Source: Qipengyuania nanhaisediminis (GTDB lineage Bacteria > Pseudomonadota > Alphaproteobacteria > Sphingomonadales > Sphingomonadaceae). Taken from it: 64,000 nucleotides of DNA. Location of the stretch: contig NZ_FOWZ01000003.1 of the NCBI RefSeq assembly GCF_900115585.1, positions 310,001 through 374,000 of the forward strand. The letters run 5' to 3'. The number at the start of each line of letters is the position of its first letter. Positions within the stretch are counted from its first letter, which is position 1. The notes under the pieces are model-generated. The model worked only from the letters and a program-made list of their open reading frames with translations. It did no database searches and was not told the DNA's origin. Position numbers and translations under genes: made by a program. Shown here one piece after another: positions 9,087 through 22,595 of the stretch.

Positions 9087-11222
9087 TTATTCGCCGGCCT
9101 CGTTATCGTCCATCAGGCGCTGCATGAGATAGACCATCTGCAATGCCTGCAGCTTTGCACGCTGCTCGTTGTCGACCCCGCCCGAGTGCCCGCCGGTCAT
9201 GTCCTCGTAATACCAGTAGTCCTGGCCAAGTCCCTTGAGCTTCGCCGCGCCCTTGCGCGCATGCGCCGGGTGGGTGCGGTCGTCGGCGGTCGAAGCCCAG
9301 AGGAAGGGGGCGGGGTAGTCCACCCCGTCGACGATCTTCTGGTAGGGCGAATAGCCCTCGATCCACTCGCGTTGCTCGGGAATGCGAGGATCGCCGTATT
9401 CGCCGATCCACGAAGCGCCTCGACCGATCAGGTGATAGCGCAGCATGTCGAACAACGGGATTGCGACGATTGCCGCATCGAAGAGGTCGGGGCGCTGCGT
9501 GAAGGCTGTGCCGACCAGCAGGCCGCCCTGCGAACCGCCCTGGATACCGAGCTGGCCGGGATTGGTGATCCCGCGCTTCACGGCATCTTCACCCACGGCG
9601 ATGAAATCGTCCCAGGTGCGTTGCTTGTTCTCGCGGATAGCCATCTGGTGCCATCCGGGTCCGAACTCGCCACCACCGCGCAGATTGGCGAGGATGAAGG
9701 CGCCGCCTTTCTCAAGCCACATCTTGCCCGTGAGCGCCCGGTAGCTTGGCAATTGGGAAATCTGAAAGCCGCCATAGCCATAGAGCAGGGCGGGATTCTT
9801 CCCGTCCATCTCCATGCCCTTCGGCTTCACCAGGAAGTACGGGACCTTGGCGCCGTCCTTGCTGGTCGCTTCGAACTGCTCGACTTCCATACCGGTGGCA
9901 TCGAAATACTCTGGCGAAGTCTTGAGCACCTGCGGGTCGCCGCTGCCGTTGGAGTACCAGAGCGTGCTCGGCGACAGGAAGTCGGTCGAGGTGAACATGA
10001 TCTCGTCGGTTTCGGACGAGGTGGCCTGCACGCCGAGCGTCGCATTGTCGGGCAGGTTGACTTCGGTGGTGACCCATTCGCCATCCTCGAAGTCGATCTT
10101 GAGCACCTTGCCCACGACATTGTCGAGGATCGCCATGTAGGCGCTGTTGGCGGTGACACCGCCGCCCTGCTTGGTCTGGCGTTCTGCCGGGGCCCAGACG
10201 AGCGTCTTCTTCGCTCCGTTCGGGTCACGCTTGAACTCTTCCAGGTCGACCGCGACGAGTGCATCGGCAGGGAATACCTGTCCCTGCGTTTCCCAGTCGA
10301 CATCGGTCGAGAAGGTCAGCTGGCCATCGATGATGCCGCCAATGCTGGCTTTCTTTGGCATATCGAGTTCGACCCACTCGCCCTCGTGCCAGATGTAGTT
10401 GATGCTTTCATGGAAGCTGATCGCACGGAAGGCGGTGCGACCGTGGACCACGCCCTTGTTGTCGCGGATCAGGCCGGCCCCGGCCCAGACGTCGCTTGCC
10501 TCGCCGCGGAAAATCTCTTCCGCCTCGCTCAGCGGCGTGCCGCGCTTCCAGAGACGCGTCGTGAAGGGGTATTCGCTTTCGGTGATGGTGCCGCCGCCGA
10601 AGTCGCGACCGACAAGCAGCGTGTCCTCGTCGAGCCACTGGACGCCGCCCTGGCTCTTTTCCTCGATGACAAAGCCGCCCTCGACGAACTGCTTGGTCGT
10701 CATGTCGAATTCGCGCAGGATGGTCGCATCCTCGCCCCCGTCGGACAGGGCAATCATGCACAGACGCTGGTCGGGCGGCAGGCAGGTGCTGCCCTTGTAC
10801 ACCCATTCCTTGCTTTCGACAGCAGCCAGGGCATCGACATCGAGAACGGTCTCCCATTCGGGATCGTCGGTCTTATAGCTTTCGAGCGTCGTGCGGCGCA
10901 GGACACCCTTGGGATTTTCCTTGTCCTGCCAGAAATTATAGAGGCCGTCCTTGCGGATCGAGACGTAAGGAATGCGGTCTTCCGCATCGAGAATGGCCAG
11001 TGCTTCGGCTGTCAGCTCGTCGAACCGCGGGTCCTGGGCCATGTGCGCCATGGTGCGGTTGTTTTCCGCGCGCACCCAGTCGAGTGCCTCGTCGCTACGG
11101 GCTTCTTCGAGCCAGATGTAAGGATCCTCGTCGGGTCCGGGCACGCCGTCCTGGGCTGTTGCTTGAGTGTTCATGCCGAATGCCATGGCGGCACCCATGG
11201 CGAGTGTCGATACGCGTTTCAT
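9087..11222 (-). CDS. Prolyl oligopeptidase family serine peptidase (S9A), exported
   Basis: A 711-residue protein with a signal peptide (MKRVSTLAMGAAMAFGMNTQATAQ). The N-terminal segment DPYIWLEEARSDEALDWV is the classic start of S9A peptidases; a beta-propeller follows, then the alpha/beta hydrolase domain with the nucleophile in GGSQGGLLVG, the Asp in STADDRTHPAHARK and the His in GGHSGGVD. These enzymes cleave proline-containing peptides up to about 30 residues. The start at the ATG at 11220-11222 is preferred to one 27 bases upstream because it begins the signal peptide. It lies alone on the minus strand, downstream of the atp operon terminator. Confidence 0.92.
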   Translation of the reverse strand: MKRVSTLAMGAAMAFGMNTQATAQDGVPGPDEDPYIWLEEARSDEALDWVRAENNRTMAHMAQDPRFDELTAEALAILDAEDRIPYVSIRKDGLYNFWQDKENPKGVLRRTTLESYKTDDPEWETVLDVDALAAVESKEWVYKGSTCLPPDQRLCMIALSDGGEDATILREFDMTTKQFVEGGFVIEEKSQGGVQWLDEDTLLVGRDFGGGTITESEYPFTTRLWKRGTPLSEAEEIFRGEASDVWAGAGLIRDNKGVVHGRTAFRAISFHESINYIWHEGEWVELDMPKKASIGGIIDGQLTFSTDVDWETQGQVFPADALVAVDLEEFKRDPNGAKKTLVWAPAERQTKQGGGVTANSAYMAILDNVVGKVLKIDFEDGEWVTTEVNLPDNATLGVQATSSETDEIMFTSTDFLSPSTLWYSNGSGDPQVLKTSPEYFDATGMEVEQFEATSKDGAKVPYFLVKPKGMEMDGKNPALLYGYGGFQISQLPSYRALTGKMWLEKGGAFILANLRGGGEFGPGWHQMAIRENKQRTWDDFIAVGEDAVKRGITNPGQLGIQGGSQGGLLVGTAFTQRPDLFDAAIVAIPLFDMLRYHLIGRGASWIGEYGDPRIPEQREWIEGYSPYQKIVDGVDYPAPFLWASTADDRTHPAHARKGAAKLKGLGQDYWYYEDMTGGHSGGVDNEQRAKLQALQMVYLMQRLMDDNEAGE

Positions 11223-11320
11223 GATTGTGCGTCCCTCTAGTTCTTCCATGCCAGTGTTGCGGGCAGAATTAAGGCGCGCAATGTCGTTCGCCGGTGTGGG
11301 GTGACTGTTCGTCGAACGAA

Positions 11321-11347
11321 AAAGGGCGACCCAGCGGGCCGCCCTTT
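11321..11347 (-). terminator. Terminator of the atp operon
   Basis: AAAGGGCG and CGCCCTTT form the outer stem, with a further CCC/GGG pairing inside. On the minus strand the stem is followed by TTTTT. It lies 26 bases beyond the atpC stop codon. Confidence 0.75.
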
Positions 11348-11372
11348 CCTGTCTGCGATTGTCCCGAAGGGT

Positions 11373-11630
11373 TTACCCTTCGACGTGCTCCGCGAGGACC
11401 GTCAGACCCTCTTCGCCTACTTCGGCGAAACCGCCGCGGACTTCGATGGTCTCGGGAGCGGCGCCTTCGGTCTTGTAGACCTGGACTGCGCCGTCGCGGA
11501 TCGTCGACATGAAAGGCGCATGGCCTTCCAGCACGCCGAATTCGCCTTCCGCGCCGGGGACGACCACCATGTGGACGTCCTCGCTACGGACCAGCTTGGC
11601 CGGCGTGACGAGTTCGAAGTGCAAAGCCAT
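11373..11630 (-). CDS. atpC: ATP synthase F1 epsilon subunit (short form)
   Basis: The central-stalk epsilon subunit couples rotor movement to catalysis. The 85 residues ([40 protein letters not shown]) cover only the N-terminal beta-sandwich domain; the C-terminal two-helix regulatory domain of longer bacterial epsilons is absent. Such short forms are known in several alphaproteobacteria. The gene starts 3 bases after atpD and is the last of the operon. Lack of the helical domain means epsilon-mediated inhibition of ATP hydrolysis of the E. coli kind is not expected; alphaproteobacteria use a separate zeta-type inhibitor, which is not visible in this window. Confidence 0.93.
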   Translation of the reverse strand: MALHFELVTPAKLVRSEDVHMVVVPGAEGEFGVLEGHAPFMSTIRDGAVQVYKTEGAAPETIEVRGGFAEVGEEGLTVLAEHVEG

Positions 11631-11633
11631 GGC

Positions 11634-13473
<1,840 letters not shown>

Positions 13474-13487
13474 GTATCCGGTCCTTG

Positions 13488-14360
13488 TCAGAGCGCTTCC
13501 GCGCCTGCGATGATTTCGACGAGTTCGGTAGTAATCGCGGCCTGGCGGCTGCGGTTGTACTGGATCGTCAGCTTGTTGATGAGGTCGCCCGCATTGCGCG
13601 TCGCGTTATCCATGGCGGTCATCGACGCGCCCTGTTCCGACGCTTCGCGTTCGAGCAGGGCGCCGAACAGCTGCGTCTTCACGTAACGCGGGAGCAGGTC
13701 TTCGAGGATTTCCTCTTCGCCCGGCTCGTATTCCACGACTGCATCGCCGCCGGTGCCTTCGCCTTCGGGCGAGGGAACGGGGATCAGCTGGTCGACGGTC
13801 GGATCCTGCGCCAGCGCCGACTGGAAGATCGGGTAGACGAGGTGCGCCACGTCGAATTCGCCCTTCTCGAAGCGTTCGAGCAGGTCTTCGGCAATGGCAT
13901 CGGCCTCTTCGAAGCCCGGCTGGCGGACGTCGGAGGTGTCGAAGTGCTTTTCGATCTTGTCGGCATAGTCGCGCTTGATCGGCGCGCGGCCTTTCTTGCC
14001 GATGAGATAGAAGGTCACGTCCTTGCCGTCTGCGATCAGTTCGCGCGCCTTGGCCTTGGCGGCCTTGACGATGTTGGCGTTGAGACCACCGCACAGGCCC
14101 TTGTCGGTGTTCACGACCACCAGCAGGTGGCGCTTGTCCGATCCGGTTCCGCGAAGCAGCAGGGGCGCGCTGTCGCCGCTTACCTTGCTGGCAAGCGATG
14201 CCATGACGCCCGACAGCCGCTCGGCGTAGGGGCGTGCGGCTTCGGCAGCGGCCTGCGCACGGCGCAATTTCGCCGCGGCGACCATCTGCTTGGCCTTGGT
14301 GATCTTCTGGGTCGATTTGACCGACCCGATCCGATCTTTGAGTTCCTTGAGGCTAGCCAT
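13488..14360 (-). CDS. atpG: ATP synthase F1 gamma subunit
   Basis: The rotating central shaft of F1, 290 residues. The N-terminus [36 protein letters not shown] and C-terminal [44 protein letters not shown] are highly conserved coiled-coil helices. The middle of the protein carries an acidic, Pro/Gly-containing insertion (residues about 195-225, [22 protein letters not shown]), longer than in E. coli. Gene order atpH, atpA, atpG is canonical; the following gene is the lipoprotein described at 13111. Confidence 0.96.
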   Translation of the reverse strand: MASLKELKDRIGSVKSTQKITKAKQMVAAAKLRRAQAAAEAARPYAERLSGVMASLASKVSGDSAPLLLRGTGSDKRHLLVVVNTDKGLCGGLNANIVKAAKAKARELIADGKDVTFYLIGKKGRAPIKRDYADKIEKHFDTSDVRQPGFEEADAIAEDLLERFEKGEFDVAHLVYPIFQSALAQDPTVDQLIPVPSPEGEGTGGDAVVEYEPGEEEILEDLLPRYVKTQLFGALLEREASEQGASMTAMDNATRNAGDLINKLTIQYNRSRQAAITTELVEIIAGAEAL

Positions 14361-14393
14361 TTCGGCTCCCTATCTCGTGTGCTCTCGGTTGGC

Positions 14394-16494
<2,101 letters not shown>

Positions 16495-16700
16495 GCGTCT
16501 CTCGTCCTCTAAGGGTCGGAAAAAAAGTCTGTCGTTCCAAGCCGGGGGTGAGCGAAAATGAGTCGCTCCGGCAAGGTTGGCGCGCGCCTAGCAAAGGGTC
16601 CCCGCGAAGGCAACCCGACTCCGCCCGTGAAAGATTCGACTTTTGGACAGGGAGGCGTAAATTCGTCCTCAATCAAAACCGATCGAGCGGGAGAGACGGG

Positions 16701-17528
16701 ATGGAGACAGCAGCATTGTCGCCGCATTGCGGTGTCGAGGTTAAGGGCATTTCGCTCGCCGAGGCGCAAGGTAAGGCGCTCGATAGCATTCGCGACCTTA
16801 TATATAGGAACGGCGTGGCCGTGTTCCGCGACCAGGAATTCAGTCCCGAAGACCATATCGCCTTTGCCAGGCGCTGGGGCGGGATCGACATCAACAATTA
16901 TTTTCCGCTGACCGACGAGCATCCCGAGATCGCCGTCGTGCGCAAACGCAAGGACCAGACCACCAATATCGGTGGCGGCTGGCACACTGATCATTCCTAC
17001 GACCAGATCCCGGCCATGGGATCGATTCTCGTGGCGCGTGAATTGCCGCCTTCTGGTGGCGACACGCTGTGGGCGCACATGGGAGCTGCCTATGACACGC
17101 TGCCTGAAGAGACCAAGAAGAGGATCGACGGGCTGAGCGCATTTCATACGGCGGACCATATCTACTCGCCCGAAGGCGCCTATGCGCAGACCGACCAGGG
17201 CGCGGAACTGCGCGGGCAAGACCTGAAAACAGGTGCAACGCACCCCGTCGTCATCCGTCACCCGCACACCGGACAGAAGCTCCTTTATGTAAACCCGGGC
17301 TTCACGATCAATTTCGTCGGCCAGAGCCGCGAGGAAAGCCTGCCCTTGCTGCAGGAGCTCTTCGCCCACGCGATGTCGCCCGGCCTGCAATGCAGGCTCC
17401 AATGGGAACCGGGCACGGTGGCGATCTGGGATAACCGGACGACCTGGCATTATGCCATGAACGACTATCAGGGTTACGCGCGCGAGATGCATCGCATCAC
17501 CTTGTCGGGTGAAGCTCTCGCCGCCTGA
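16701..17528 (+). CDS. TauD/TfdA family Fe(II)/2-oxoglutarate dioxygenase
   Basis: A 275-residue non-heme iron oxygenase. The iron-binding HxD is in WHTDHSY (about residues 95-101), the distal His is in TTWHYAMNDY near residue 252, and the 2-oxoglutarate-binding Arg is in REMHRITLSG. Such enzymes hydroxylate substrates including taurine, alkylsulfates and 2,4-D; the substrate here cannot be deduced. The ATG at 16701 is preceded by GGGAGAGACGGG and gives the family-typical N-terminus (METAALSPHCGVEVKGISL); an upstream extension has no family similarity. No sulfonate transporter lies nearby. Confidence 0.88.
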   Translation: METAALSPHCGVEVKGISLAEAQGKALDSIRDLIYRNGVAVFRDQEFSPEDHIAFARRWGGIDINNYFPLTDEHPEIAVVRKRKDQTTNIGGGWHTDHSYDQIPAMGSILVARELPPSGGDTLWAHMGAAYDTLPEETKKRIDGLSAFHTADHIYSPEGAYAQTDQGAELRGQDLKTGATHPVVIRHPHTGQKLLYVNPGFTINFVGQSREESLPLLQELFAHAMSPGLQCRLQWEPGTVAIWDNRTTWHYAMNDYQGYAREMHRITLSGEALAA

Positions 17529-17529
17529 C

Positions 17530-19098
17530 CTAGTCCCGCATCTCGCACTGGTAGACCAGCCGCTCGTTCGGCTGCTGGGGGAGCTGGCTTAGCACTTCGC
17601 CCTGCAAATCTCCGAGAGACGTGGCCGCCCCGTCCACACCGCACTTGGGCGCGGTGTATTTCGCGCGGGCGCTGCGTGCCTCCCGCATTGCGCCGCGTTG
17701 GAGAAGGTAGCGTTCGGAGCGGAAGATCCGGCGGTCGGGATCGAAACTGTTCACCGAAACCGCGTCTTCCTGGTTTGGCACGAATACCCGTGACCAGTTT
17801 CCGGACGCATAGCCATATTGCGTGCGTTCGTTGACACAGCCGTCTGCGGTCCATTCAAACTCGATTTCGGGCGCTTCGGATGTGGTGATGCGGCTGCGTT
17901 CCGGGATCACGTTGCAGACGAGCGAAAGGTCTCCGCTTTCCTGCCCGGCTAGCGGAGCGCCGTCATCAGGCCCTTCGCCTTCCGCCATCATGGCCGCGAC
18001 CCGCCGGTCCACTTCATCAAGGCCGGGGCGCGTGATGAAAGCAATAAAGGCCACTACGACGAGGAAACCGGCAATCGCGAAGGCGATGTTGGTCTTCTTT
18101 ATGCGGAGCGCCGCATCCTCGTCATCCGCGCCGATCCTTTCGCGCTGGCTCCATGCCCAAAGCCCGAGCCCGAACGCGACCAGCATGAGAATGAATGCTA
18201 GTGCCATGCGGTCTTCGCGATCTTCGGCCACCGACAGCTGCGCGCGAAGCAAGGCGCGTTCGCGCTTGGCGCGGGTTTCTTCCGCGCGCTGGGCAAGGTT
18301 TTGCCGTGCTTCGGCCTGTTCGCGTTCGATCCGATCGCGCTCTGCCTCGTCGAGATCGGCGAGGCTGCGGCACGGCTGGTCGGAAAGGCGCGGAGTAATG
18401 TCGTTGGCCTTGAGGAAAGGCACCAGCTCGCGATTGGACACGGCGAAGAAGAATTCCGCATCTCCTCCTTCATTGTCCGCACCGAAGCTGTTGACCCCCA
18501 CGACCCGTCCGCACGGATCGAGCAACGGGCCGCCCGAATTACCCCGCGCGATCGGTGCTGTGTGCAGGATAGTGTCGAACTGGCGGCTGGGCCGTTCGCC
18601 TGAAATGAAGCCGCGGCTCTTAACCGGTGGCTGGCTGCGGAAGAGATCGGTGAGGTCCAGCCCCTGTGCGCGGTCGACATTCATCGGATAGCCGACGCTG
18701 GTCACCTCTCCGGCGCCGGAAACGGGCTGGGCCGCAATGGCGAGCGGGGGAAGACGCAAATTCCCGGTCAGGCGAACCAGCGCCAGATCGTTGCGCGAAC
18801 TGGCGGTAACCAACTGTCCGTAAACCGCTTCGCCGCCGCCATTGGGCACGACACCGATGCGCAAGTCCTCGTCACGCATCGCGTCGCGCACGACATGGGC
18901 GTTGGTGACGATGGCGTTCTGCGTGACGGCGAAACCGGTGCCGTGGCTGACGGGATAAAGCTCGTCGCCGTCATTGCCGATGATGACTACGCGCACGACC
19001 CCGCGTGACGCTGCGTCGATATCGGCCGGATCGGCATGGACCAGTTGCGGCAGCAAGAGCGCGCACATGGCGGCAAAGTATGTGAGAATGCGTCCCAT
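17530..19098 (-). CDS. Membrane-anchored trypsin-like serine protease with coiled coil
   Basis: A 522-residue protein. A signal peptide (MGRILTYFAAMCALLLPQLVHA) precedes a trypsin/DegP-like domain with His in TNAHVVRDAM (about residue 68), Asp in SSRNDLALVRL (about 104) and Ser in ARGNSGGPLLD (about 185). No PDZ domain follows; instead there is an Arg/Glu-rich coiled coil (DEAERDRIEREQAEARQNLA to ERALLRAQLSVAEDRED, residues about 245-300), a first membrane helix (ALAFILMLVAFGLGLWAW), a short basic loop, a second helix (IAFAIAGFLVVVAFIAFI) and a further extracytoplasmic domain with three Cys. The start at 19098 is chosen for the signal peptide. The target is unknown. Confidence 0.8.
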   Translation of the reverse strand: MGRILTYFAAMCALLLPQLVHADPADIDAASRGVVRVVIIGNDGDELYPVSHGTGFAVTQNAIVTNAHVVRDAMRDEDLRIGVVPNGGGEAVYGQLVTASSRNDLALVRLTGNLRLPPLAIAAQPVSGAGEVTSVGYPMNVDRAQGLDLTDLFRSQPPVKSRGFISGERPSRQFDTILHTAPIARGNSGGPLLDPCGRVVGVNSFGADNEGGDAEFFFAVSNRELVPFLKANDITPRLSDQPCRSLADLDEAERDRIEREQAEARQNLAQRAEETRAKRERALLRAQLSVAEDREDRMALAFILMLVAFGLGLWAWSQRERIGADDEDAALRIKKTNIAFAIAGFLVVVAFIAFITRPGLDEVDRRVAAMMAEGEGPDDGAPLAGQESGDLSLVCNVIPERSRITTSEAPEIEFEWTADGCVNERTQYGYASGNWSRVFVPNQEDAVSVNSFDPDRRIFRSERYLLQRGAMREARSARAKYTAPKCGVDGAATSLGDLQGEVLSQLPQQPNERLVYQCEMRD

Positions 19099-19202
19099 CG
19101 TTGGGCCGCTTGTGCCGCCCAATTGCTTTGACCGCAAGCTGCGGGATGCGTGCTGTGCAAATCATCCGCAAAGAGGGCCGAGATGCGCTATGGAGTAGGA
19201 CA

Positions 19203-20231
19203 ATGATCGACCAGGGACAGGCATGGCAGGCGGTAAAGCGGCGTGACCGCGCGTTCGACGGGCGCTTCGTCACCGGTGTGATGAGCACCGGCATTTATTG
19301 CCGTCCGTCCTGTGCTGCTCGGCACCCCTTGCGCGAGAATGTGCGATTCTTCGCAGACGGGCAGAGTGCACGCGCCGCGGGTCTGCGACCGTGCAAGCGA
19401 TGCCTTCCCGATGACGTCGGGCGCGACGAGGCTGCCGTCATGGCGGCAGTCGACGAGATCCGCCGGGCCGAGGATGCGCCGACCTTGGCCGTGTTGGCGC
19501 AAATAACCGGCTATTCGCCGACGCATTTCCAGAAGGTATTCAAGCGCGCTACTGGGCTGTCTCCTGCGGCCTATGCGCGGGCCTTGCGTGAAGAGCGCGC
19601 CCGTGAAGCCCTCAGTGCTGGCTACAGCGTCACCGGCGCGATTTACGAGGCCGGGTATTCCTCTCCCTCGCGATTCTATGACGATACGAAAGGCAAGCTC
19701 GGCATGACGGCAAGCGACTGGAAGGATGGCGGCAAGGGGCGCACGGTTCACTGGAGCGTGATCGATACCTCGCTCGGCTCGATGCTCGTCGCTGCCACTG
19801 AGCAGGGCGTGTGCTGCCTGTCGTTCAACGAAGACGAGGGTGATCTCGCGCGCCGCTTTCCCGAGGCCGAGCTGGTCGAAGCGGGTGAGGAATTTCGCGA
19901 CCTGTTCCGGCAGGTAACCGCTGCAGTCGAGAACCCGGGGCAGGCAACCCTCGCTTCCATTCCGCTCGACGTGAAGGGCACGGCTTTCCAGCAACGGGTC
20001 TGGCAGGCCTTGCGCGAAATCCCGGCGGGGGAGACGCGCAGCTATGGCGAGCTTGCTGCCGCACTGGGCAATCCCAAGGCGTCGCGCGCGGTCGGCGGGG
20101 CCAATGGCGCGAACAACATCGCCGTGCTGATCCCGTGCCACAGGGTCATCGCGGCGGACGGTTCGCTCGGCGGATATGCTTACGGAACGCAAATCAAGGC
20201 GGAGCTGCTCGAGCGCGAAAAATCCAGATAA
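19203..20231 (+). CDS. ada: Ada: methyl-DNA-sensing transcription activator and O6-methylguanine-DNA methyltransferase
   Basis: Removes methyl groups from O6-methylguanine and phosphotriesters and switches on the adaptive response. The 342-residue protein has the Ada zinc domain (YCRPSCAARHP and PCKRCLP supply the four Cys; the first is the phosphotriester acceptor), an AraC-type helix-turn-helix (residues about 85-165, HFQKVFKRATGLSPAAYAR), and the methyltransferase domain with active-site PCHRVI near residue 310 and GGYAYG after it. The ATG at 19203 starts the conserved MIDQGQAWQAV. It is divergent from the serine protease, with about 100 bases between. No AlkA or AlkB is adjacent. Confidence 0.95.
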   Translation: MIDQGQAWQAVKRRDRAFDGRFVTGVMSTGIYCRPSCAARHPLRENVRFFADGQSARAAGLRPCKRCLPDDVGRDEAAVMAAVDEIRRAEDAPTLAVLAQITGYSPTHFQKVFKRATGLSPAAYARALREERAREALSAGYSVTGAIYEAGYSSPSRFYDDTKGKLGMTASDWKDGGKGRTVHWSVIDTSLGSMLVAATEQGVCCLSFNEDEGDLARRFPEAELVEAGEEFRDLFRQVTAAVENPGQATLASIPLDVKGTAFQQRVWQALREIPAGETRSYGELAAALGNPKASRAVGGANGANNIAVLIPCHRVIAADGSLGGYAYGTQIKAELLEREKSR

Positions 20232-20416
20232 ATTGCTGCGAACACGAAATAATTCGCTGCTAAGGCAAGTTTCCTTTGACAATGAAGCCTGTAGTAGGAA
20301 GACTATACACCAACGTCGCAACCCGCCGAAGCAATCGCGTGGGCCAATAATAACCGGCTTCTGGATCAATCCCGTGCGGTTGTGTCGACCGTACCGAGTA
20401 TTAGCAGGTTTAGGCG

Positions 20417-20998
20417 ATGGATAGCGGTCAGGAATTCGTCGATTTCTACGCCCTGTTGCAAGTCAGTCCGGCTTGCGACCGCAAGATGCTGGAAAAAGCG
20501 TACCGACACGCGGCGCAGATGTATCATCCCGATCACACCGATACGGCCGATATCGACAAGTTCCAGGAAGTGACTGCGGCATACCAGCTGCTGCGCGATC
20601 CGGAAAAGCGCGCCAAGTACGATCAGCGCTACAAGGAACTGAAGAAGGATAACCTGTACCAGTTTCCCGGCGGCGAAGACCTACAGATCGACGAGAAGTC
20701 CGCGCTGGACGATGCCGAGGCGCATGAAAAGGTGCTCTATCACCTCTACAAGCGCCGCCGCGAGCATGCGAAAGACCCGGGCATCATGGGGTATTACATC
20801 CAGAAGACCCTGGATTGCTCCGACGAGAATTTCGAGTTCCACACCTGGTACCTGAAGTCCAAGGGCTTCATCGAGATCACCCAGGAAGGAAAGCTGGCGA
20901 TCACCATCGAGGGCGTCGACCATGTCATCTCGATGAGCCGCAAGGCCGAGGAAACCAAGCTGATCGCCCAGATGGACGAACAGGCACGCGAAGCCTAA
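20417..20998 (+). CDS. J-domain protein with C-terminal winged-helix-like domain
   Basis: A 193-residue protein. Residues 9-70 form a J domain (DFYALLQVSPACDRKMLEKAYRHAAQMYHPDHTD) with the HPD motif that stimulates DnaK ATPase; there is no Gly/Phe region or zinc domain. After a charged linker the C-terminal part (DAEAHEKVLYHLYKRRREH to GKLAITIEGVDHVIS) looks like a helix-turn-helix/winged-helix fold, which could bind nucleic acid or protein. Such short J proteins usually bring DnaK to a specific client. Its stop codon overlaps the stop of the convergent photolyase by three bases (20995-20998). The client is unknown. Confidence 0.82.
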   Translation: MDSGQEFVDFYALLQVSPACDRKMLEKAYRHAAQMYHPDHTDTADIDKFQEVTAAYQLLRDPEKRAKYDQRYKELKKDNLYQFPGGEDLQIDEKSALDDAEAHEKVLYHLYKRRREHAKDPGIMGYYIQKTLDCSDENFEFHTWYLKSKGFIEITQEGKLAITIEGVDHVISMSRKAEETKLIAQMDEQAREA

Positions 20999-22563
20999 TT
21001 GCGCGCCCACGCACTGTCGGCAGGCGTCAGGCTGTCGAGAAACTCTTCTGCGCTGTCGAGATAGTCCTGTCTCTTCGCCTCATCCATGCGGTCCCAGGTC
21101 GAATAGATGCGCCCGATGCGGGCGTTCTTTTCCAGCCTGTCGCGATGGCGGTCCATGAAATGCCAGTAGAGCGGATTGAAGGGACATGCGCCTTCGCCGG
21201 TCTTCTTGCTCACCGAATAGCGGCAGTCACCGCAGTAATCGCTCATCTTGTTGATGTAGTTTCCGCTCGCAGCATAGGGCTTGCTCGCCAGCTTTCCGCC
21301 GTCGGCATAGAGGATCATCGCCGCCACATTGGGTAGTTCCACCCACTCATAGGCGTCGGCGTAGACCACTAGATACCAGTCCTGCACCTCGCGGGGGTTT
21401 ATCCCTGCGAGCAGCGCGAAATTGCCGAGCACCATCAGCCGCTGGATGTGGTGGGCATGGGCGTTGTCGCGGGTGGAGCGAATGCTGTCGGCAAGGCACC
21501 GCATGTCGGTTTCGCCGGTCCAGTAAAATTCGGGCAGCCCGCGCTGCGCATTCAGCGCATTCGCTTTCTGCAGGTGCGGCATCTGGTGCCAGTAGAACCG
21601 CCGCACATATTCGCGCCAGCCGATGATTTGGCGAATAAACCCCTCGACCGAATTGATCGGTGCTCGGCCGTTTTTGTAGGCTTTCTCCGCTCGCTGGCAG
21701 AGCTCCAGCGGGTCGAGCAGACCGAGATTGATGCTGGTCGACAGCATCGAATGGAACAGGTCGTCCTGTCCGTGAACCATCGCGTCCTGGTAGGGGCCGA
21801 AGCATTCGATGCGTTCGGCGAAAAAGGCATCCGCCGCCTCTTCCGCTTCATCGCGCGTGACCGGCCATCCGAATTTTTCCAGACGTCCGAAGTGATCTCC
21901 GAAACGATCTTCGACCAGTTCGATCACTTCGCAGGTTATCGCATCGGGTTCGAAAAGCGGGCGCTCCGGCGCGTCGAGACCTTCCTTGGGCGGTTTGCGG
22001 TTCTCGCTATCGTAATTCCACTCCCCGCCTTCCGGCTTGTCGCCATCCATCAGCAGGCCCGTCTTGCGGCGCATCTCGCGGTAGAAATACTCCATCCGCA
22101 TTTCCTTGCGGTCTTCCGCCCACTCGTCGAATTCGGACTGGGTGGAGATGAAGCGGTCGTCCGCTAGGATCTCGATCTCGCAGGGGAACTTGTCGGCCCA
22201 TTGGTCGAAATCCTGCCTGAGGCGCCATTCGCCAGGCTCCACGACATGGATAGCGCGCGGAGAGTGTTCTTCTACGGCGCGGGCGACCTCGCCGGTGAAA
22301 CTCCCGGCATTATCTTTCGCATCCAGCTTTACGTAATCGACAGTCCAGCCCGCATCGCGCAATTCCTCGGCGAAGTGACGCATGGCGGAGAAGATCAGGA
22401 CGATCTTCTGCTTGTGATGCTTGACGTAAGTCGCCTCGTCCCAGACCTCCATCATCAGGATGACGGTGTCGTCCTTGGTCCGGCCGCGAAGGCTGGCGAG
22501 GTCACGGGTCAGCTGGTCGCCAAGGATTGGGACGAGGATGGGGCCGTCGCTAGTGTTTGCCAT
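20995..22563 (-). CDS. Iron-sulfur bacterial cryptochrome/photolyase (FeS-BCP)
   Basis: A 522-residue flavoprotein starting MANTSDGPILVPILGDQLT. It matches the deoxyribodipyrimidine photolyase-related group that includes Agrobacterium PhrB and Rhodobacter CryB: VEPGEWRLRQDFDQW, YFYREMRRKTGLLM, SSTRDNAHAHHIQRLMVLGNFAL-type FAD region, and four Cys expected to hold a 4Fe-4S cluster (MRCLAD, YCGDCRY, GACPFNP). PhrB repairs (6-4) photoproducts in light. The ATG at 22561-22563 is the family start; upstream residues in frame are not similar. It sits next to a SRAP gene and near ada, a repair-rich neighbourhood. Whether it repairs or only senses light cannot be told. Confidence 0.9.
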   Translation of the reverse strand: MANTSDGPILVPILGDQLTRDLASLRGRTKDDTVILMMEVWDEATYVKHHKQKIVLIFSAMRHFAEELRDAGWTVDYVKLDAKDNAGSFTGEVARAVEEHSPRAIHVVEPGEWRLRQDFDQWADKFPCEIEILADDRFISTQSEFDEWAEDRKEMRMEYFYREMRRKTGLLMDGDKPEGGEWNYDSENRKPPKEGLDAPERPLFEPDAITCEVIELVEDRFGDHFGRLEKFGWPVTRDEAEEAADAFFAERIECFGPYQDAMVHGQDDLFHSMLSTSINLGLLDPLELCQRAEKAYKNGRAPINSVEGFIRQIIGWREYVRRFYWHQMPHLQKANALNAQRGLPEFYWTGETDMRCLADSIRSTRDNAHAHHIQRLMVLGNFALLAGINPREVQDWYLVVYADAYEWVELPNVAAMILYADGGKLASKPYAASGNYINKMSDYCGDCRYSVSKKTGEGACPFNPLYWHFMDRHRDRLEKNARIGRIYSTWDRMDEAKRQDYLDSAEEFLDSLTPADSAWARN

Positions 22564-22595
22564 GCGCTCTAAATGCGCGAGCGCGCGACAGGTGC

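Noticed and set aside
9186..11240. Long plus-strand open frame opposite the prolyl oligopeptidase gene
   Set aside because: Same reason: the minus strand carries a full enzyme with catalytic triad and signal peptide, so the plus frame is a shadow.
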